A stretch of 64,000 nt of DNA from Nodularia sp. LEGE 06071 (GCF_015207755.1 NZ_JADEWH010000013.1:1-64000); one strand, 5' to 3'; positions 8,419-17,851 are shown, numbered from the stretch's first letter. Notes: a model not told the origin generated them from the letters alone. A program made the numbers and translations.

Positions 8419-9393
8419 ATGTTTTCTTCCCCTGAGTCTTCGATTCTGTGCCGTTCACCTCGTGTCACCATCGTGGGTGCTGGTAAGGTTGGTAGTACTC
8501 TCGCCCAACGCATTGCTGAGAAAAATCTTGCAGATGTGGTTTTGCTGGATATTGTGGAGGGAATGCCTCAAGGTTTAGCATTGGATTTGATGGAGGCTAG
8601 GGGTATTGAGTTACATGATCGGCAGATTATCGGGACGACTAATTACGCTGATACTTCTGATTCCCAAATTGTGGTGATTACTGCTGGTATTCCTCGGAAA
8701 CCAGGGATGAGTCGGGATGATTTGCTGAAAATTAATGCCAAGATTGTGGTGGAAGCTGCTAAAAGTGCGATCGCCTATTCTCCCAATGCTATTTTTATAG
8801 TGGTGACCAATCCTTTGGATGTGATGACTTATTTGGCTTGGGAAGCTACAGGTTTACCACGTCACCGAGTTATGGGTATGGCTGGAGTGTTAGACTCAGC
8901 CCGGTTTGAAACTTTCATTGCTTTAGAATTAGGGGTATTACCTGCTGATGTGAAAGCGATGGTATTGGGTAGCCACGGTGATTTAATGGTTCCTTTGTCT
9001 CGTTATGCGACCGTTAACGGCATTCCCATCACAGAATTACTCGATTCAGCCACAATTGACCGTTTGGTAGAGAGAACCCGCAACGGGGGCGCGGAAATTG
9101 TGGAATTGATGCGGACTGGTGGGGCATTTTTTGCGCCTGCTTCGGCTGCGAGTGTGATGGTGGAATCTATTTTGTGGAATCAGTCGCGGTTGTTACCTGT
9201 GGCGACTTATTTACAGGGTGAATACGGTTTAGATGATGTTGTGATTGGTGTTCCCTGTCGTTTGGGTGGCGGTGGAATTGAGAAGATTTTGGAATTGCAT
9301 CTCACCGATGGGGAAAGAGAAGCTTTGCAGATGTCGGCGCAATCTGTGCGGGATAATATTAATCGGGCGCAGGAAATTTTGGCGATTAAATAA
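8419..9393 (+). CDS. mdh: Malate dehydrogenase (LDH/MDH superfamily)
   Basis: NAD-dependent 2-hydroxyacid dehydrogenase of 324 residues. The nucleotide-binding loop is GAGKVG at 20-25. The mobile active-site loop GIPRKPGMSRD carries Arg93 and Arg99. The Asp-Arg pair lies in LDSARF near 158-163, and the catalytic His186 in LGSHGDLM. Arginine in the specificity loop indicates malate/oxaloacetate rather than lactate. The enzyme is cytosolic and interconverts malate and oxaloacetate. It is intact and monocistronic in appearance. Confidence 0.95.
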   Translation: MFSSPESSILCRSPRVTIVGAGKVGSTLAQRIAEKNLADVVLLDIVEGMPQGLALDLMEARGIELHDRQIIGTTNYADTSDSQIVVITAGIPRKPGMSRDDLLKINAKIVVEAAKSAIAYSPNAIFIVVTNPLDVMTYLAWEATGLPRHRVMGMAGVLDSARFETFIALELGVLPADVKAMVLGSHGDLMVPLSRYATVNGIPITELLDSATIDRLVERTRNGGAEIVELMRTGGAFFAPASAASVMVESILWNQSRLLPVATYLQGEYGLDDVVIGVPCRLGGGGIEKILELHLTDGEREALQMSAQSVRDNINRAQEILAIK

Positions 9394-9590
9394 TCATTTC
9401 ACTAACATCAAAACCTGAGAAACCTAACCCCCCTAGCCCCCCTTCCCTTGTAGGAAATGGGGGTTTCAATTCTAATTAATAAACTTAGCTATTTGTGGGA
9501 AATATCTAGTAAATAAACAATGATATTTCTGTAGCCAAGTGAAGCAAATAACATTATGATAATAATTATTAGTTAAATAGGACACACGGT

Positions 9591-10256
9591 ATGGGTGCGG
9601 GACAAAATCTTTTACAGGCTACCCAAGCTAAAACACGTCTGCTGCTGGCTTTGTGGGATTTGGGAGGAATAAAGCAGGAAGTCAAAAAAGGTCAACTAAC
9701 GAAGCGCATTATATCTAAGGGTAAGAAGGTAGCAGATTTTAAGGACATATTCGAGGAATTACAGAAAGAAGGGGCGATCGCCATTTCCAAAACTGGATAT
9801 TCTCTGAACTCTCCCAAGGGTTTGGAGGTTCTAGGTGAGGGTTTGAGGAGTGGTGATTTTAAGTTTGAAGGGACTATTGTTGGTACTTGGGCGGCGAATG
9901 CGTTGGTGCGGTGGATTAGTCAGATAGATGTACGTGTTGGTACATCTGCACCAGTGAATGCAGTGAAGAGTGCAAATATTGCTTCTTACGATGAGTTTAA
10001 GTCTGTAGCTTTGGAAGTCTACGACAAGCTGAACTATGAATATAACTCTAATAATTTAGTGCCTATATATCGTATTAGAAGAACAATAGGAGAACGAGTT
10101 ACTCGTACAGAATTTAATGATTTTCTCCTAGAAATGCAGGCTGATGATATTTTTCAACTGCAAGGGGGAACAGTAGAAGATAGCGCACCGGACAAAATAG
10201 AAGATTCCATAACAACAGAACTTGATGGATTACGCTGCTATGCCAAGCGTATCTAA
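9591..10256 (+). CDS. Winged-helix-like protein, first gene of a putative ATPase/nuclease operon
   Basis: Protein of 221 residues that I do not recognise by name. Residues about 12-90 look like a winged-helix domain: a helix TKTRLLLALWDLGG-like stretch, a helix ending FKDIFEELQKEGAI, then a short wing AISKTGYSLNSPKG. Residues 120-200 are charged and helical. It has no signal peptide or membrane segment. Its stop is 42 bases before the P-loop ATPase, and the nuclease-like gene follows in the same direction, so it is probably the DNA-binding or specificity subunit of one three-gene system. Function is inferred from context only. Confidence 0.65.
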   Translation: MGAGQNLLQATQAKTRLLLALWDLGGIKQEVKKGQLTKRIISKGKKVADFKDIFEELQKEGAIAISKTGYSLNSPKGLEVLGEGLRSGDFKFEGTIVGTWAANALVRWISQIDVRVGTSAPVNAVKSANIASYDEFKSVALEVYDKLNYEYNSNNLVPIYRIRRTIGERVTRTEFNDFLLEMQADDIFQLQGGTVEDSAPDKIEDSITTELDGLRCYAKRI

Positions 10257-10298
10257 ACCTAAATTATTTGTTTCTTCACACATTCACTTCACATTACC

Positions 10299-12188
10299 AT
10301 GATTGCTAATACATCTACCATCGATGAACTGATTAAAGAACACAATCCATTTGCAGGACATATGGTTGTTAAACCTCAACAAATATGGGGTAAAAGTTTT
10401 CCTGATGTTCCCTGGATTAATGCTCATGCTTCTGATGCAGTATTTAATGCAGTTGAAAAGATTCGCAAAAAACAACTTACAACTGTTGGTATTACGATTA
10501 CGGCTGAAAAGGGGTTAGGTAAAAGCCATATTATTAGTCGCATTCGGCATCGTTTACAGACAGAAGAAGGGAACTTATTTATTTACATGAGTAAATACGA
10601 TAACTTAAATCAAATAAAATATCAATTTTTACAAAATATTGCCTCTAGTTTGAGAGCATTTGGTAGTCAAAATGTGATGCAGTGGCAAGAAATAGCAGCA
10701 GGGTTAATTAATGAATCCCAGAAATGGAAATATACGCCGCAGCAATATATGACTAAATTCCCAAATTGGTTGAATAAATATTCAAATAAATTTGTTGGAC
10801 AATTAACAAAAATTATTCAGCAAGTTAAACCAGAAATTAGCAACCCTTACATAATTCAGGCTATTTTGTGGACACTTTCCCCAGATCATGTTAATTATGC
10901 AAATTGCTGGTTATCCGGCTTGGAATTAACACAGGAAGATGCTAAAGCAATGGGGCTACCAAATCTAACTAAAGAAGATAGAGAAGCTGAAGCATTAAGT
11001 CATATTCGCCAAATTATAGACATAATTAGTGATTATAGAATTCCGGTGATTTGTTTTGATGAGTTAGATATTGCTGACATTGCAGATAATGGTTTTACAG
11101 CAGCACAAATTATTGGCAACTTGGTTAAGGATTTATATAACAATCTCAAACGAGGTGTTTTGTTACTGGCAATGTATGAAGAAACTTGGGAGTATCAAAT
11201 CAAAATACTACCACAAGCCGAAGCCGTTATGGATAGATTAGCAAGTGAATCAAAGAGGAAGCCTATTCCTTTAAAATATCTCAATTCTGATGATATTCTT
11301 GCCTTAGTTGGTCAATGGCTACAAGACTTTTATCAAAAACATCAACAAATCCCGCCTCATCCCCTTTATCCCTTTGATGAAAAGCAACTTAGAGAATTAG
11401 GTAAAGGTAAACCTATAGTTAGATCAGTTCTAAAGTGGTGTGCAGAGAACTTTACACCTACTAATCACCCTGGTAAAGAGCCTCCTGTAATACCACCAGT
11501 TACCAAAAAAGATTTTCATCTAGTTAAACCATACTTTCAGAGTGAATTAGTCCATTTAAAATATTCGATCAATTCATTGCTAGATGATGAAGGCACAATT
11601 ACTAAGGCTCTTAAATTTTCTTTTGATAGGTTAATAGGTAAAACTGTAGAAGGAGTGACAATTGAAAAAATTGAAGAAGTACCTCACGACAGCTATATTG
11701 ATTTTAAAATTATTGGAAATCGTCAAAAAGTAAAAATTGGAGTGGATATTCTACAGCAATCAGGGGGTGTTGGTGTCACAACAGCTTTGAGTAGATTAAT
11801 TGATTATCAAACCTTTGATTTAACTCGTGGTTGCTTGGTGCGTTCAAAAAAGATTAGTACAGCTGCAACTCAAGCTAGAGAAAACTTGAGAATTTTATTA
11901 AAAGAAAAGGGTGGAGAATGGGTAAGCTTGCAAATCCAAGACATTAAACCTCTTTTAGCTATCTGGTTTGTTTGGAATCATAGAGAAATTTATGAATTGA
12001 CAGAAGAGGAAATTTTTGAATTTATTGAGCAGAAGCAACTAGCAATCCATAATCCTCTAATTCGAGAAATTTTGAGTGACCCTTCTGGGCAAGAACCTGA
12101 TAATTTAACAGATGAAGATTTACCGATGAGAATTCCTCAAAGTGATGTAAATGCTGAGAATATCCAAATGAGTAAACCAATAATATAA
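10299..12188 (+). CDS. P-loop ATPase, second gene of the putative ATPase/nuclease operon
   Basis: Protein of 629 residues. The Walker A motif is AEKGLGKSH at 69-77 (Lys75, Ser76). The Walker B motif is IPVICFDELD at 248-257 (Asp254, Glu255). The layout, including the sensor-like strand GVLLLAMYEETWE near 286, suits an AAA+/Orc1-Cdc6-like or STAND-type NTPase. The C-terminal 200 residues form a separate domain containing DFKIIGNRQKVKIGVDILQ and RGCLVRSKKIS, which I cannot assign. Codon use is AT-rich. It is flanked at 42 and 10 bases by the other two genes of the operon. It is likely the energy-using or target-sensing subunit; this is inference. Confidence 0.8.
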   Translation: MIANTSTIDELIKEHNPFAGHMVVKPQQIWGKSFPDVPWINAHASDAVFNAVEKIRKKQLTTVGITITAEKGLGKSHIISRIRHRLQTEEGNLFIYMSKYDNLNQIKYQFLQNIASSLRAFGSQNVMQWQEIAAGLINESQKWKYTPQQYMTKFPNWLNKYSNKFVGQLTKIIQQVKPEISNPYIIQAILWTLSPDHVNYANCWLSGLELTQEDAKAMGLPNLTKEDREAEALSHIRQIIDIISDYRIPVICFDELDIADIADNGFTAAQIIGNLVKDLYNNLKRGVLLLAMYEETWEYQIKILPQAEAVMDRLASESKRKPIPLKYLNSDDILALVGQWLQDFYQKHQQIPPHPLYPFDEKQLRELGKGKPIVRSVLKWCAENFTPTNHPGKEPPVIPPVTKKDFHLVKPYFQSELVHLKYSINSLLDDEGTITKALKFSFDRLIGKTVEGVTIEKIEEVPHDSYIDFKIIGNRQKVKIGVDILQQSGGVGVTTALSRLIDYQTFDLTRGCLVRSKKISTAATQARENLRILLKEKGGEWVSLQIQDIKPLLAIWFVWNHREIYELTEEEIFEFIEQKQLAIHNPLIREILSDPSGQEPDNLTDEDLPMRIPQSDVNAENIQMSKPII

Positions 12189-12198
12189 TTAAATAGAA

Positions 12199-13578
12199 AT
12201 GAATCAGATGTTCTCACTTCCAACAGCACTGTGTCTACCCGCCCCTAATATTGAAGCCTTAATACAGGGGCGAACAATTGCAGCTTTACCCAGGATGTTT
12301 ATTCGTCCAGGACAGAGATTTGCTTTTTATCCTGCGGACTTCCCATTTTTAATTAAAGCGTGGGCGAGATGTGAAGGTTGCCAAATTTTAGATAGCACTC
12401 AGCCATTAGAGATTTTATCTCAATTAACAATATGGACACCGGAAGCACTAAAAGAGATAGTACGACGACAACAACATATTTTTCTGGCTTACTTGCGAGT
12501 TTATCATTTAGCTGAGTTTAAAGAAATTTCTGTTAATCCCGACATTAAAGAAAAAATAGGTAAATTTGTCGGTTTATCTAATATTACTGCTTCTGAAGCA
12601 AAACCAGTGTTAAGCGATCGCATCTTCGCCCAACGCCAACGCCAATTACAGAACCGAGAACCACCCACGCACCCAGAACTCGAAGAATTACAAAGTGCAT
12701 TATCACAAATAGCCATCACAAATCCAGCAGCACAGCAATTAGATAATGAAATTAAACTCTTTTTAGGTTGGACTGGTGAGAGGCTAACTCAAAGTATTGA
12801 TGAAGATTTAGAGTGGATAAAAACGATTGCTAAAGTTGGAAATTCTAGTGAGGGAAATAAATTTGAAAAATTAGTTCGTAGAGCATTACTCAAGTTAGGC
12901 TTTACAGGTTCAGGTTTGAATCCAGATAATGTTGGTGGCGCAGGAGGAATGGATATTTATGCTGAACAACCTTATCCGATAGTAGGAGAGTGCAAAGCAA
13001 CGAAATATGAAAAAGTAAGTGATGGTACACCTGCACAGTTACTAAAAATAGGCATGAACCATCTTGGGAAAATTCAGTATGAAAAATCAATTAAATTAAT
13101 TGTAGCGGCTGGAAAACTCAATAAGTACGCATCAAGAACAGCTACCGAAAATCAAATGAATGTTATGACTCCTGAAACACTGCAAAAGCTAGTTGAACTG
13201 CAAGCAAATTACAAAAATTCTATCAATTTGTTAGAACTAAAACTGTGTTTGGAAGAAGAACCATTTGGTGAAACTGCTGATGGTAAACTTAATACTTATA
13301 TCTATAAACTTGAACAATCTATAAAATTGCGATCGCACATAATCCAGCTAGTAAAAAATTATCTGCAAAACTCAGGTAATAAATCTACAGGAGTCGAAAG
13401 TTTACATGGCGTATATTTTGGTTCAAATCCGCCACAGCCCCTAAAAACAGAAGAAATGCACGAAATTCTGATAGAACTTTCCTCACCCCTCACAGGCTAT
13501 TTAGGACGAGAAAAAGGAAAATATTGGAAGAGCGATCGCTTTTACTTTCTCCGCGACTTACCAACCACCCCCAAATAA
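12199..13578 (+). CDS. PD-(D/E)XK (Mrr-like) nuclease-domain protein, third gene of the operon
   Basis: Protein of 459 residues. Residues about 215-310 show the restriction-endonuclease fold core: helix Glu223 in NKFEKLVRRALLKLGF, the GGAGGMDIYAE strand with Asp252, and VGECKAT with Glu264 and Lys266, the D...ExK metal site of Mrr-type nucleases. Residues 1-120 (LCLPAPNIEALIQGRTIAAL onwards) are an unassigned domain ending in IFLAYLRVYHL. The C-terminal 130 residues are also unassigned. The gene begins 10 bases after the ATPase stop. All catalytic residues are present, so it is probably an active nuclease. Its target is unknown. Confidence 0.75.
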   Translation: MNQMFSLPTALCLPAPNIEALIQGRTIAALPRMFIRPGQRFAFYPADFPFLIKAWARCEGCQILDSTQPLEILSQLTIWTPEALKEIVRRQQHIFLAYLRVYHLAEFKEISVNPDIKEKIGKFVGLSNITASEAKPVLSDRIFAQRQRQLQNREPPTHPELEELQSALSQIAITNPAAQQLDNEIKLFLGWTGERLTQSIDEDLEWIKTIAKVGNSSEGNKFEKLVRRALLKLGFTGSGLNPDNVGGAGGMDIYAEQPYPIVGECKATKYEKVSDGTPAQLLKIGMNHLGKIQYEKSIKLIVAAGKLNKYASRTATENQMNVMTPETLQKLVELQANYKNSINLLELKLCLEEEPFGETADGKLNTYIYKLEQSIKLRSHIIQLVKNYLQNSGNKSTGVESLHGVYFGSNPPQPLKTEEMHEILIELSSPLTGYLGREKGKYWKSDRFYFLRDLPTTPK

Positions 13579-13589
13579 CACAATTCTCT

Positions 13590-13628
13590 TACCTCTGCGT
13601 TCTCTGCGCCTCTGCGGTTCGTTTTTTC
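13590..13628. repeat. CTCTGCGTTCTCTGCGCC-type dispersed repeat
   Basis: A copy of the intergenic TCTGCGCC/TTTGCGCC family that also occurs near 14025, 31166, 34055, 34172 and 63275. It sits just after the nuclease-like gene. Confidence 0.6.
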
Positions 13629-13650
13629 TGATAAAAATAAATACCCTGAA

Positions 13651-13983
13651 TCATATTCTGCCAGTAGCTCCAGTCTCATTCAGGCAGAACATACAATGTA
13701 CAGCATTTGGGTGCTTCTCATGGGCTTTCTTACTAGCGACTTCTTTATCTTCATCAACGAAATAATCACCACTATCCGGCTCTACAGCAAGATACCAGCC
13801 ATAGTGTTCTGAAATCAAATCAGGACGCACTCGCTCAAATACAGCGCGACAACGGCGATAAAATACTTCATCTTCAGCTTTACGTCTAGCCCGTTCCTCT
13901 GGTGTTAAAGTCAGTTCAGGAAAAATGCGCCCTCGCCTTGGCGATCGTTTCGGCGTTGATTGCGTCACATTATTAACCCTCAT
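13651..13983 (-). CDS. Small hypothetical protein
   Basis: About 110 residues from ATG 13983; an upstream in-frame TTG at 13989 is less likely. The N-terminal half is basic (TPKRSPRRGRIFPELTL) and then helical (EEVFYRRCRAVFERVRP-like). The C-terminal half reads HYGWYLAVEPDSGDYFVDED, then KKAHEKHPN, and ends with Cys and Arg residues. The pattern 'own a Y-x-A-V-E-P strand, a DYF-V-D strand, a helix and a C-terminal strand' recurs in small cyanobacterial hypotheticals. I know of no function. It is convergent with the nuclease-like gene. Confidence 0.55.
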   Translation of the reverse strand: MRVNNVTQSTPKRSPRRGRIFPELTLTPEERARRKAEDEVFYRRCRAVFERVRPDLISEHYGWYLAVEPDSGDYFVDEDKEVASKKAHEKHPNAVHCMFCLNETGATGRI

Positions 13984-14087
13984 GATCAAGACTGCATTAA
14001 CTCAATTTAACAGTATTTCTTCCTTTGCGCCTTTGCGCCTTTGCGTGAAACTAATCCATATTTTAACTTCTAGATTTAATAGATGAT

Positions 14088-14114
14088 GGTGGGTTACGCG
14101 ATCGCTAACCCACC
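14088..14114. repeat. Hairpin repeat with HIP1 in the loop
   Basis: GGTGGGTTA (14088-14096) pairs with TAACCCACC (14106-14114). The 9-base loop contains GCGATCGC. This is a dispersed Nostocales hairpin, placed 3' of pgi, where it could also help termination. Confidence 0.6.
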
Positions 14115-14159
14115 CTACAATTTTGGGGTAATTTATTTTGGGGACATCCCTAAAACCAA

Positions 14160-15746
14160 TTAACCGGCAGAAACTTTCAAACTACCGGGCTTTGCAAGTT
14201 CACCTTGTAACACCACACCGCGCTGATTGGCGTGTAGATGGCGCAAAATCTTGTAAATTGCCTCAACTTGATCAGCAGCACCCGCTTTTTGGGCGACTTC
14301 TTCCAGAGAAAGGGCGGTTTTTTCCTTTTGTAATACAGCTACAACTTTTGATTGCAACTCCAGAATTACCGCAGCCGCTTTTTTACCAGCTTCTACCCCT
14401 GGCTGATGGTAGGCGTTGACATTCACTAAGCTGGCGTATAAACCCACAGCGCGTTCATACAAAGCAATTAACGCACCCACTGTTTTCGGGTTGACTTGGG
14501 GAATAGTCACTGTAATCGAATCGCGCTGATTTTCGTAAAGCGCTTGTCGAGTTCCTAAGAGAAAACCAGACAGAAAATCGCCTGAAGTTACCCCAGGTTC
14601 GATTTCTAAAGATTTCCCTTCACGGTCTTCTAACACTTCAATGAAGGTAGCAAAGAAATTTGGGATACCCTCACGTAATTGCTGCACGTAAGCGTGTTGG
14701 TCTGTGGAACCTTTGTTACCGTAAACGGCGATACCTTGATAAACAGTCTTGCCATCTAGGTCTTTTTCTTTACCTAAAGATTCCATTACCAGCTGTTGCA
14801 AATAGCGACTGAACAACAGCAAGCTGTCCTTGTAAGGTAGGACAACCATATCTTTTTCACCTTTGCCATTACCGGAAAAATACCAAGCCAAAGCTAACAA
14901 AGCCGCTGGGTTATTTTTCAAATCTGGGACGCGGGTAGCATCATCCATTTCTTTCGCACCTTCAATCATGGCGCGAATGTCAATTCCTTGTAATGCGGCT
15001 GGTACTAAACCCACAGCAGATAATTCTGAGGTGCGTCCTCCCACCCAGTCATACATAGGAAATCTGGCTAGCCAGCCTTCTTTTTGGGCGACTTTATCTA
15101 AGTTGCTATCAACGCTGGTAATGGCTACAGCTTGTTTAGCAAAGTCTAAATTTTTACTAGCGAAGGCTGCTTTAACTTCAATCATGCCATTGCGGGGTTC
15201 TGGTGTGCCTCCCGATTTGGAGATGACTAAAACCAATGTGCTGGCTAGATTGTCTTCCAGTTGATTGAGAATGCGGTCAATTCCTGCGGGGTCACTATTG
15301 TCGATAAAGTGAATTTTTAGAGAAGGAAAATCAGGACTGAGGGCTTCAGCGACAAATTCCGGCCCCAGGGCAGAACCACCAATACCAATGGATATTATAT
15401 CCGTAAAGCGGCTGGCTTTAGGAGAATGAATCGCACCTGTGTGGACTTTTTCGGCAAAGGCTTCGATTTGTTCTAGAGTTTGGACAATCTCTTGTGTCAG
15501 TTCTGGAGTGGGTGCTAAATCAGGATTTCGCAGCCAGTAATGTCCAACCATGCGGCCTTCGTCAGGATTTGCGATCGCACCCTTTTCTAATTCCGCCATA
15601 TCCGCAAACGCTTTGTCAAACTTCGGCTGCAACGATTCCACGAAAGCGTGATCAAAACCCATCCGACTGACATCAAGGTAAAGTCCTAATCCCTCGTGGA
15701 AATATAACCAGTTTTGGTATCGTTGCCAAAGTGCCTTTGCATCCAT
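14160..15746 (-). CDS. pgi: Glucose-6-phosphate isomerase
   Basis: Cytosolic glycolytic and oxidative-pentose-phosphate enzyme interconverting glucose-6-phosphate and fructose-6-phosphate. The 528-residue sequence carries [13 protein letters not shown] (phosphate binding), [14 protein letters not shown], the glutamate-containing signature [12 protein letters not shown], and [15 protein letters not shown] near 350. Length agrees with cyanobacterial Pgi. ATG at 15746 gives the conserved start [14 protein letters not shown]. It stands alone. In a heterocyst former this step feeds the oxidative pentose phosphate pathway. Confidence 0.96.
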   Translation of the reverse strand: MDAKALWQRYQNWLYFHEGLGLYLDVSRMGFDHAFVESLQPKFDKAFADMAELEKGAIANPDEGRMVGHYWLRNPDLAPTPELTQEIVQTLEQIEAFAEKVHTGAIHSPKASRFTDIISIGIGGSALGPEFVAEALSPDFPSLKIHFIDNSDPAGIDRILNQLEDNLASTLVLVISKSGGTPEPRNGMIEVKAAFASKNLDFAKQAVAITSVDSNLDKVAQKEGWLARFPMYDWVGGRTSELSAVGLVPAALQGIDIRAMIEGAKEMDDATRVPDLKNNPAALLALAWYFSGNGKGEKDMVVLPYKDSLLLFSRYLQQLVMESLGKEKDLDGKTVYQGIAVYGNKGSTDQHAYVQQLREGIPNFFATFIEVLEDREGKSLEIEPGVTSGDFLSGFLLGTRQALYENQRDSITVTIPQVNPKTVGALIALYERAVGLYASLVNVNAYHQPGVEAGKKAAAVILELQSKVVAVLQKEKTALSLEEVAQKAGAADQVEAIYKILRHLHANQRGVVLQGELAKPGSLKVSAG

Positions 15747-15890
15747 AGGGAAATCTCAAATAAAGTATTGCTTCAAAAACAAGTTTAATGTATGGTTACA
15801 GCCATCCCTGCCTAGCCTTATACAGTTTTAAGTGTTGGCTATTGAGCATCACTCACAGACTCGCCCATAATTTAACAGTTACTACTCAAT

Positions 15891-16148
15891 TTAAACATCC
15901 GGCATCGGTATGACACGGAGAAACTTGACAATTTCACCCCTAATTTCAATCCCAACTAGATAATTATCGATAGTGAAACGGTGAAAAATGCCCTCAGCAT
16001 CAAGGCACCGTAATTCTGGGAGACTATGCAGACGCACATTTTCGGTAAACTCGGAAAATACAAAATCATATACCCGTTGGTAGACAACCGGTTCTAAGTT
16101 CTTCAGGTCTACTAAAAAAGACCTGGCATAGCGCACTTCCAAACTCAC
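15891..16148 (-). CDS. RelE/ParE-like toxin candidate
   Basis: Protein of 85 residues from GTG 16148. The pattern VRYARSFLVDLKNLE, a helix (YQRVYDFVFSEF), then strands ending FHRFTIDNYLVGIEI and VKFLRVIPMPDV resembles RelE-superfamily toxins, which cleave mRNA on the ribosome. The match is to overall fold pattern; the catalytic residues vary in this family and I cannot assign them. It lies 60 bases downstream of a small helical protein on the same strand, the order expected for an antitoxin-toxin pair. Confidence 0.6.
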   Translation of the reverse strand: MSLEVRYARSFLVDLKNLEPVVYQRVYDFVFSEFTENVRLHSLPELRCLDAEGIFHRFTIDNYLVGIEIRGEIVKFLRVIPMPDV

Positions 16149-16208
16149 TCTGATGTTACCTTAACAAAACTTGAGGTCTACTGACATTAGCTCGAAAGCG
16201 CTCTTAAT

Positions 16209-16406
16209 TTAGAAGTACACTAACATTAGTTTTGCTTCTTCATGGGTTAAAATATCCCACGGTTGCTGCGATTGCTTGACTTGTTGTATCGCTTGCGACA
16301 TATAAGAGTCACAATGCAAAGCATGGATAGCATCCCAGGCACTTTGCAATTCTTCATCATTTAATTGCTCAATTAAGTGATGGATTCTAATTCTTAGCAA
16401 GTTCAT
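16209..16406 (-). CDS. Small helical protein, candidate antitoxin
   Basis: From ATG 16406 the protein has 65 residues, beginning MNLLRIRIHHLIEQLNDEEL; a TTG at 16427 would add seven. It is mostly helical and ends QPWDILTHEEAKLMLVYF, a typical short antitoxin layout in which the C-terminal helix wraps the toxin. It precedes the RelE-like gene. The role is inferred from size and position. Confidence 0.5.
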   Translation of the reverse strand: MNLLRIRIHHLIEQLNDEELQSAWDAIHALHCDSYMSQAIQQVKQSQQPWDILTHEEAKLMLVYF

Positions 16407-16506
16407 AATAACGATAAAATTACCCAAAATACAAAAGTATTGTTCCCAAAAATCGACAATCCTTAACGGCAGGATCAGATTATCTGCTGTAGGAGGATGG
16501 ACTCAG

Positions 16507-16636
16507 TATATACAGCAGTTTCTACCTGAGTGTAGGATATCAAAGAATCATCAACCACAGATCTAGAAACGCAGTGGTTACCCGCAGGGTACACAGATGA
16601 ATCTGTACCTCGTCTCAATGGAAACTGCTATATATA
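16507..16636. mobile_element. MITE-like element with 16-bp terminal inverted repeats
   Basis: TATATACAGCAGTTTC (16507-16522) is an inverted copy of GAAACTGCTATATATA (16621-16636), matching 15 of 16. The 130-bp interior has no gene and holds an imperfect palindrome around GGGTACACAGATGAATC. A related half end, GGAAACTGCTGTA, occurs near 55839. It is probably a non-autonomous miniature element; I could not define a target duplication. Confidence 0.55.
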
Positions 16637-16714
16637 ACTTTGGCGGGGTGGGGTTCCGCCTTTTGCCAGGTCTTGACAAGGGTTATGGATAACGCATATT
16701 TGAATTAAATTAGT

Positions 16715-17851
16715 ATGGTTGAATATCTCATCTTTTTAGCAATTTCCACCACAATCTTCGCCTTATTTAGTTTAGGACTGAATTTGCAGTGGGGCTATAC
16801 AGGGTTAATTAATTTTGGTCATATTGCTTTTATGACTCTGGGCGCTTATACGACTGTGTTATTAAGCTTTCAGGGAGTTCCTCTACTGGTGTCAGCAGTC
16901 TTTGGCGCAATGGTAGCAGCTTTATTGGGTTTAATTATCGGTTTTGCCACTCTGCGCTTGCGGGAAGATTATCTCGCAATTGTCACCATTGGGGTGGGAG
17001 AATTAATTCGTTTGGTGGTGAACAATCAAGAATTACCTGTGAAGGATACCTGGATATCTGGGGCGTTTGGTGTCCAAAGTTATCCTCTACCTTTATCCAC
17101 AGCCCCCAATTTGTTAATCAGACTGGTAATGATGGGATTGCTGACACTGCTGGCTGCTATAACTTTATTTGCATTGTGGCGATGGATTCGCTCCGCCCAA
17201 AAGTCTCTGTTGGCTGATTCTAGTAAAAAAGTCAGTAGCAAGCAAGAATTAGTTTCCCGCTTGGGGGTAGGAATGATCTTCGCTTTATTGACAGCAGCAA
17301 TTTATATTTCGGGAATGATTGGCTTATATGATTACAAACCCGCAGCAGGTTTGATGCTGTTGTCGCTGTTGGTATTAGCACTTGTTTTCTGGCGGTTGGA
17401 AATTCTGGTGCGATCGCCTTGGGGTCGTGTGTTAAAAGCTATCCGTGAGGATGAAGAAGTCCCCAGGGCTATGGGTAAAAATGTGTTTTGGTATAAAGTC
17501 CAATCGCTGATGTTAGGAGGTGCGATCGCAGGTATAGCTGGGGCTTTCTTCGCTTGGCAACTGAGCGCCATTTACCCTGATAATTTCCAACCACAACTCA
17601 CCTTTGACGCTTGGATTATGGTGATTTTAGGCGGTTCTGGAAATAACATTGGCACAATCTTAGGGGCGGTAATTTTCTTTACTTACGATGCAGCGACTAG
17701 AGAGTTTTTACCGAAAATTTTCACAAATTTATCTGCTGACCAATTAGGTGCATTTCGGATTATGGTCATCGGTCTGATTTTAATGATCCTGATGATTTGG
17801 CGACCGCAAGGTATTTTAGGTAAAAAGGAAGAACTCACCCTTGGTAAGTGA
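16715..17851 (+). CDS. Branched-chain amino acid ABC transporter permease (LivM family)
   Basis: Hydrophobic protein of 378 residues with about nine to ten membrane segments. It contains the LivM-family stretches LNLQWGYTGLINFGHIAFMTLGAY near the start (quoted in part: GLINFGHIAFM), LRLREDYLAIVTIG near 88, and the EAA-like loop SPWGRVLKAIREDE near 232. LivM-type permeases form the membrane channel with a second permease. The next gene is the matching LivG-type ATPase, but no LivH, LivF or binding protein is within the window, as in other cyanobacteria where Nat/Liv subunits are scattered. Substrate (neutral or branched amino acids versus urea) is not proven. Confidence 0.85.
   Translation: MVEYLIFLAISTTIFALFSLGLNLQWGYTGLINFGHIAFMTLGAYTTVLLSFQGVPLLVSAVFGAMVAALLGLIIGFATLRLREDYLAIVTIGVGELIRLVVNNQELPVKDTWISGAFGVQSYPLPLSTAPNLLIRLVMMGLLTLLAAITLFALWRWIRSAQKSLLADSSKKVSSKQELVSRLGVGMIFALLTAAIYISGMIGLYDYKPAAGLMLLSLLVLALVFWRLEILVRSPWGRVLKAIREDEEVPRAMGKNVFWYKVQSLMLGGAIAGIAGAFFAWQLSAIYPDNFQPQLTFDAWIMVILGGSGNNIGTILGAVIFFTYDAATREFLPKIFTNLSADQLGAFRIMVIGLILMILMIWRPQGILGKKEELTLGK

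Noticed and set aside
14863-15264. 133-codon frame antisense to pgi
   Set aside because: It is a shadow frame of a well-conserved gene, with no ribosome-binding site or recognisable sequence.
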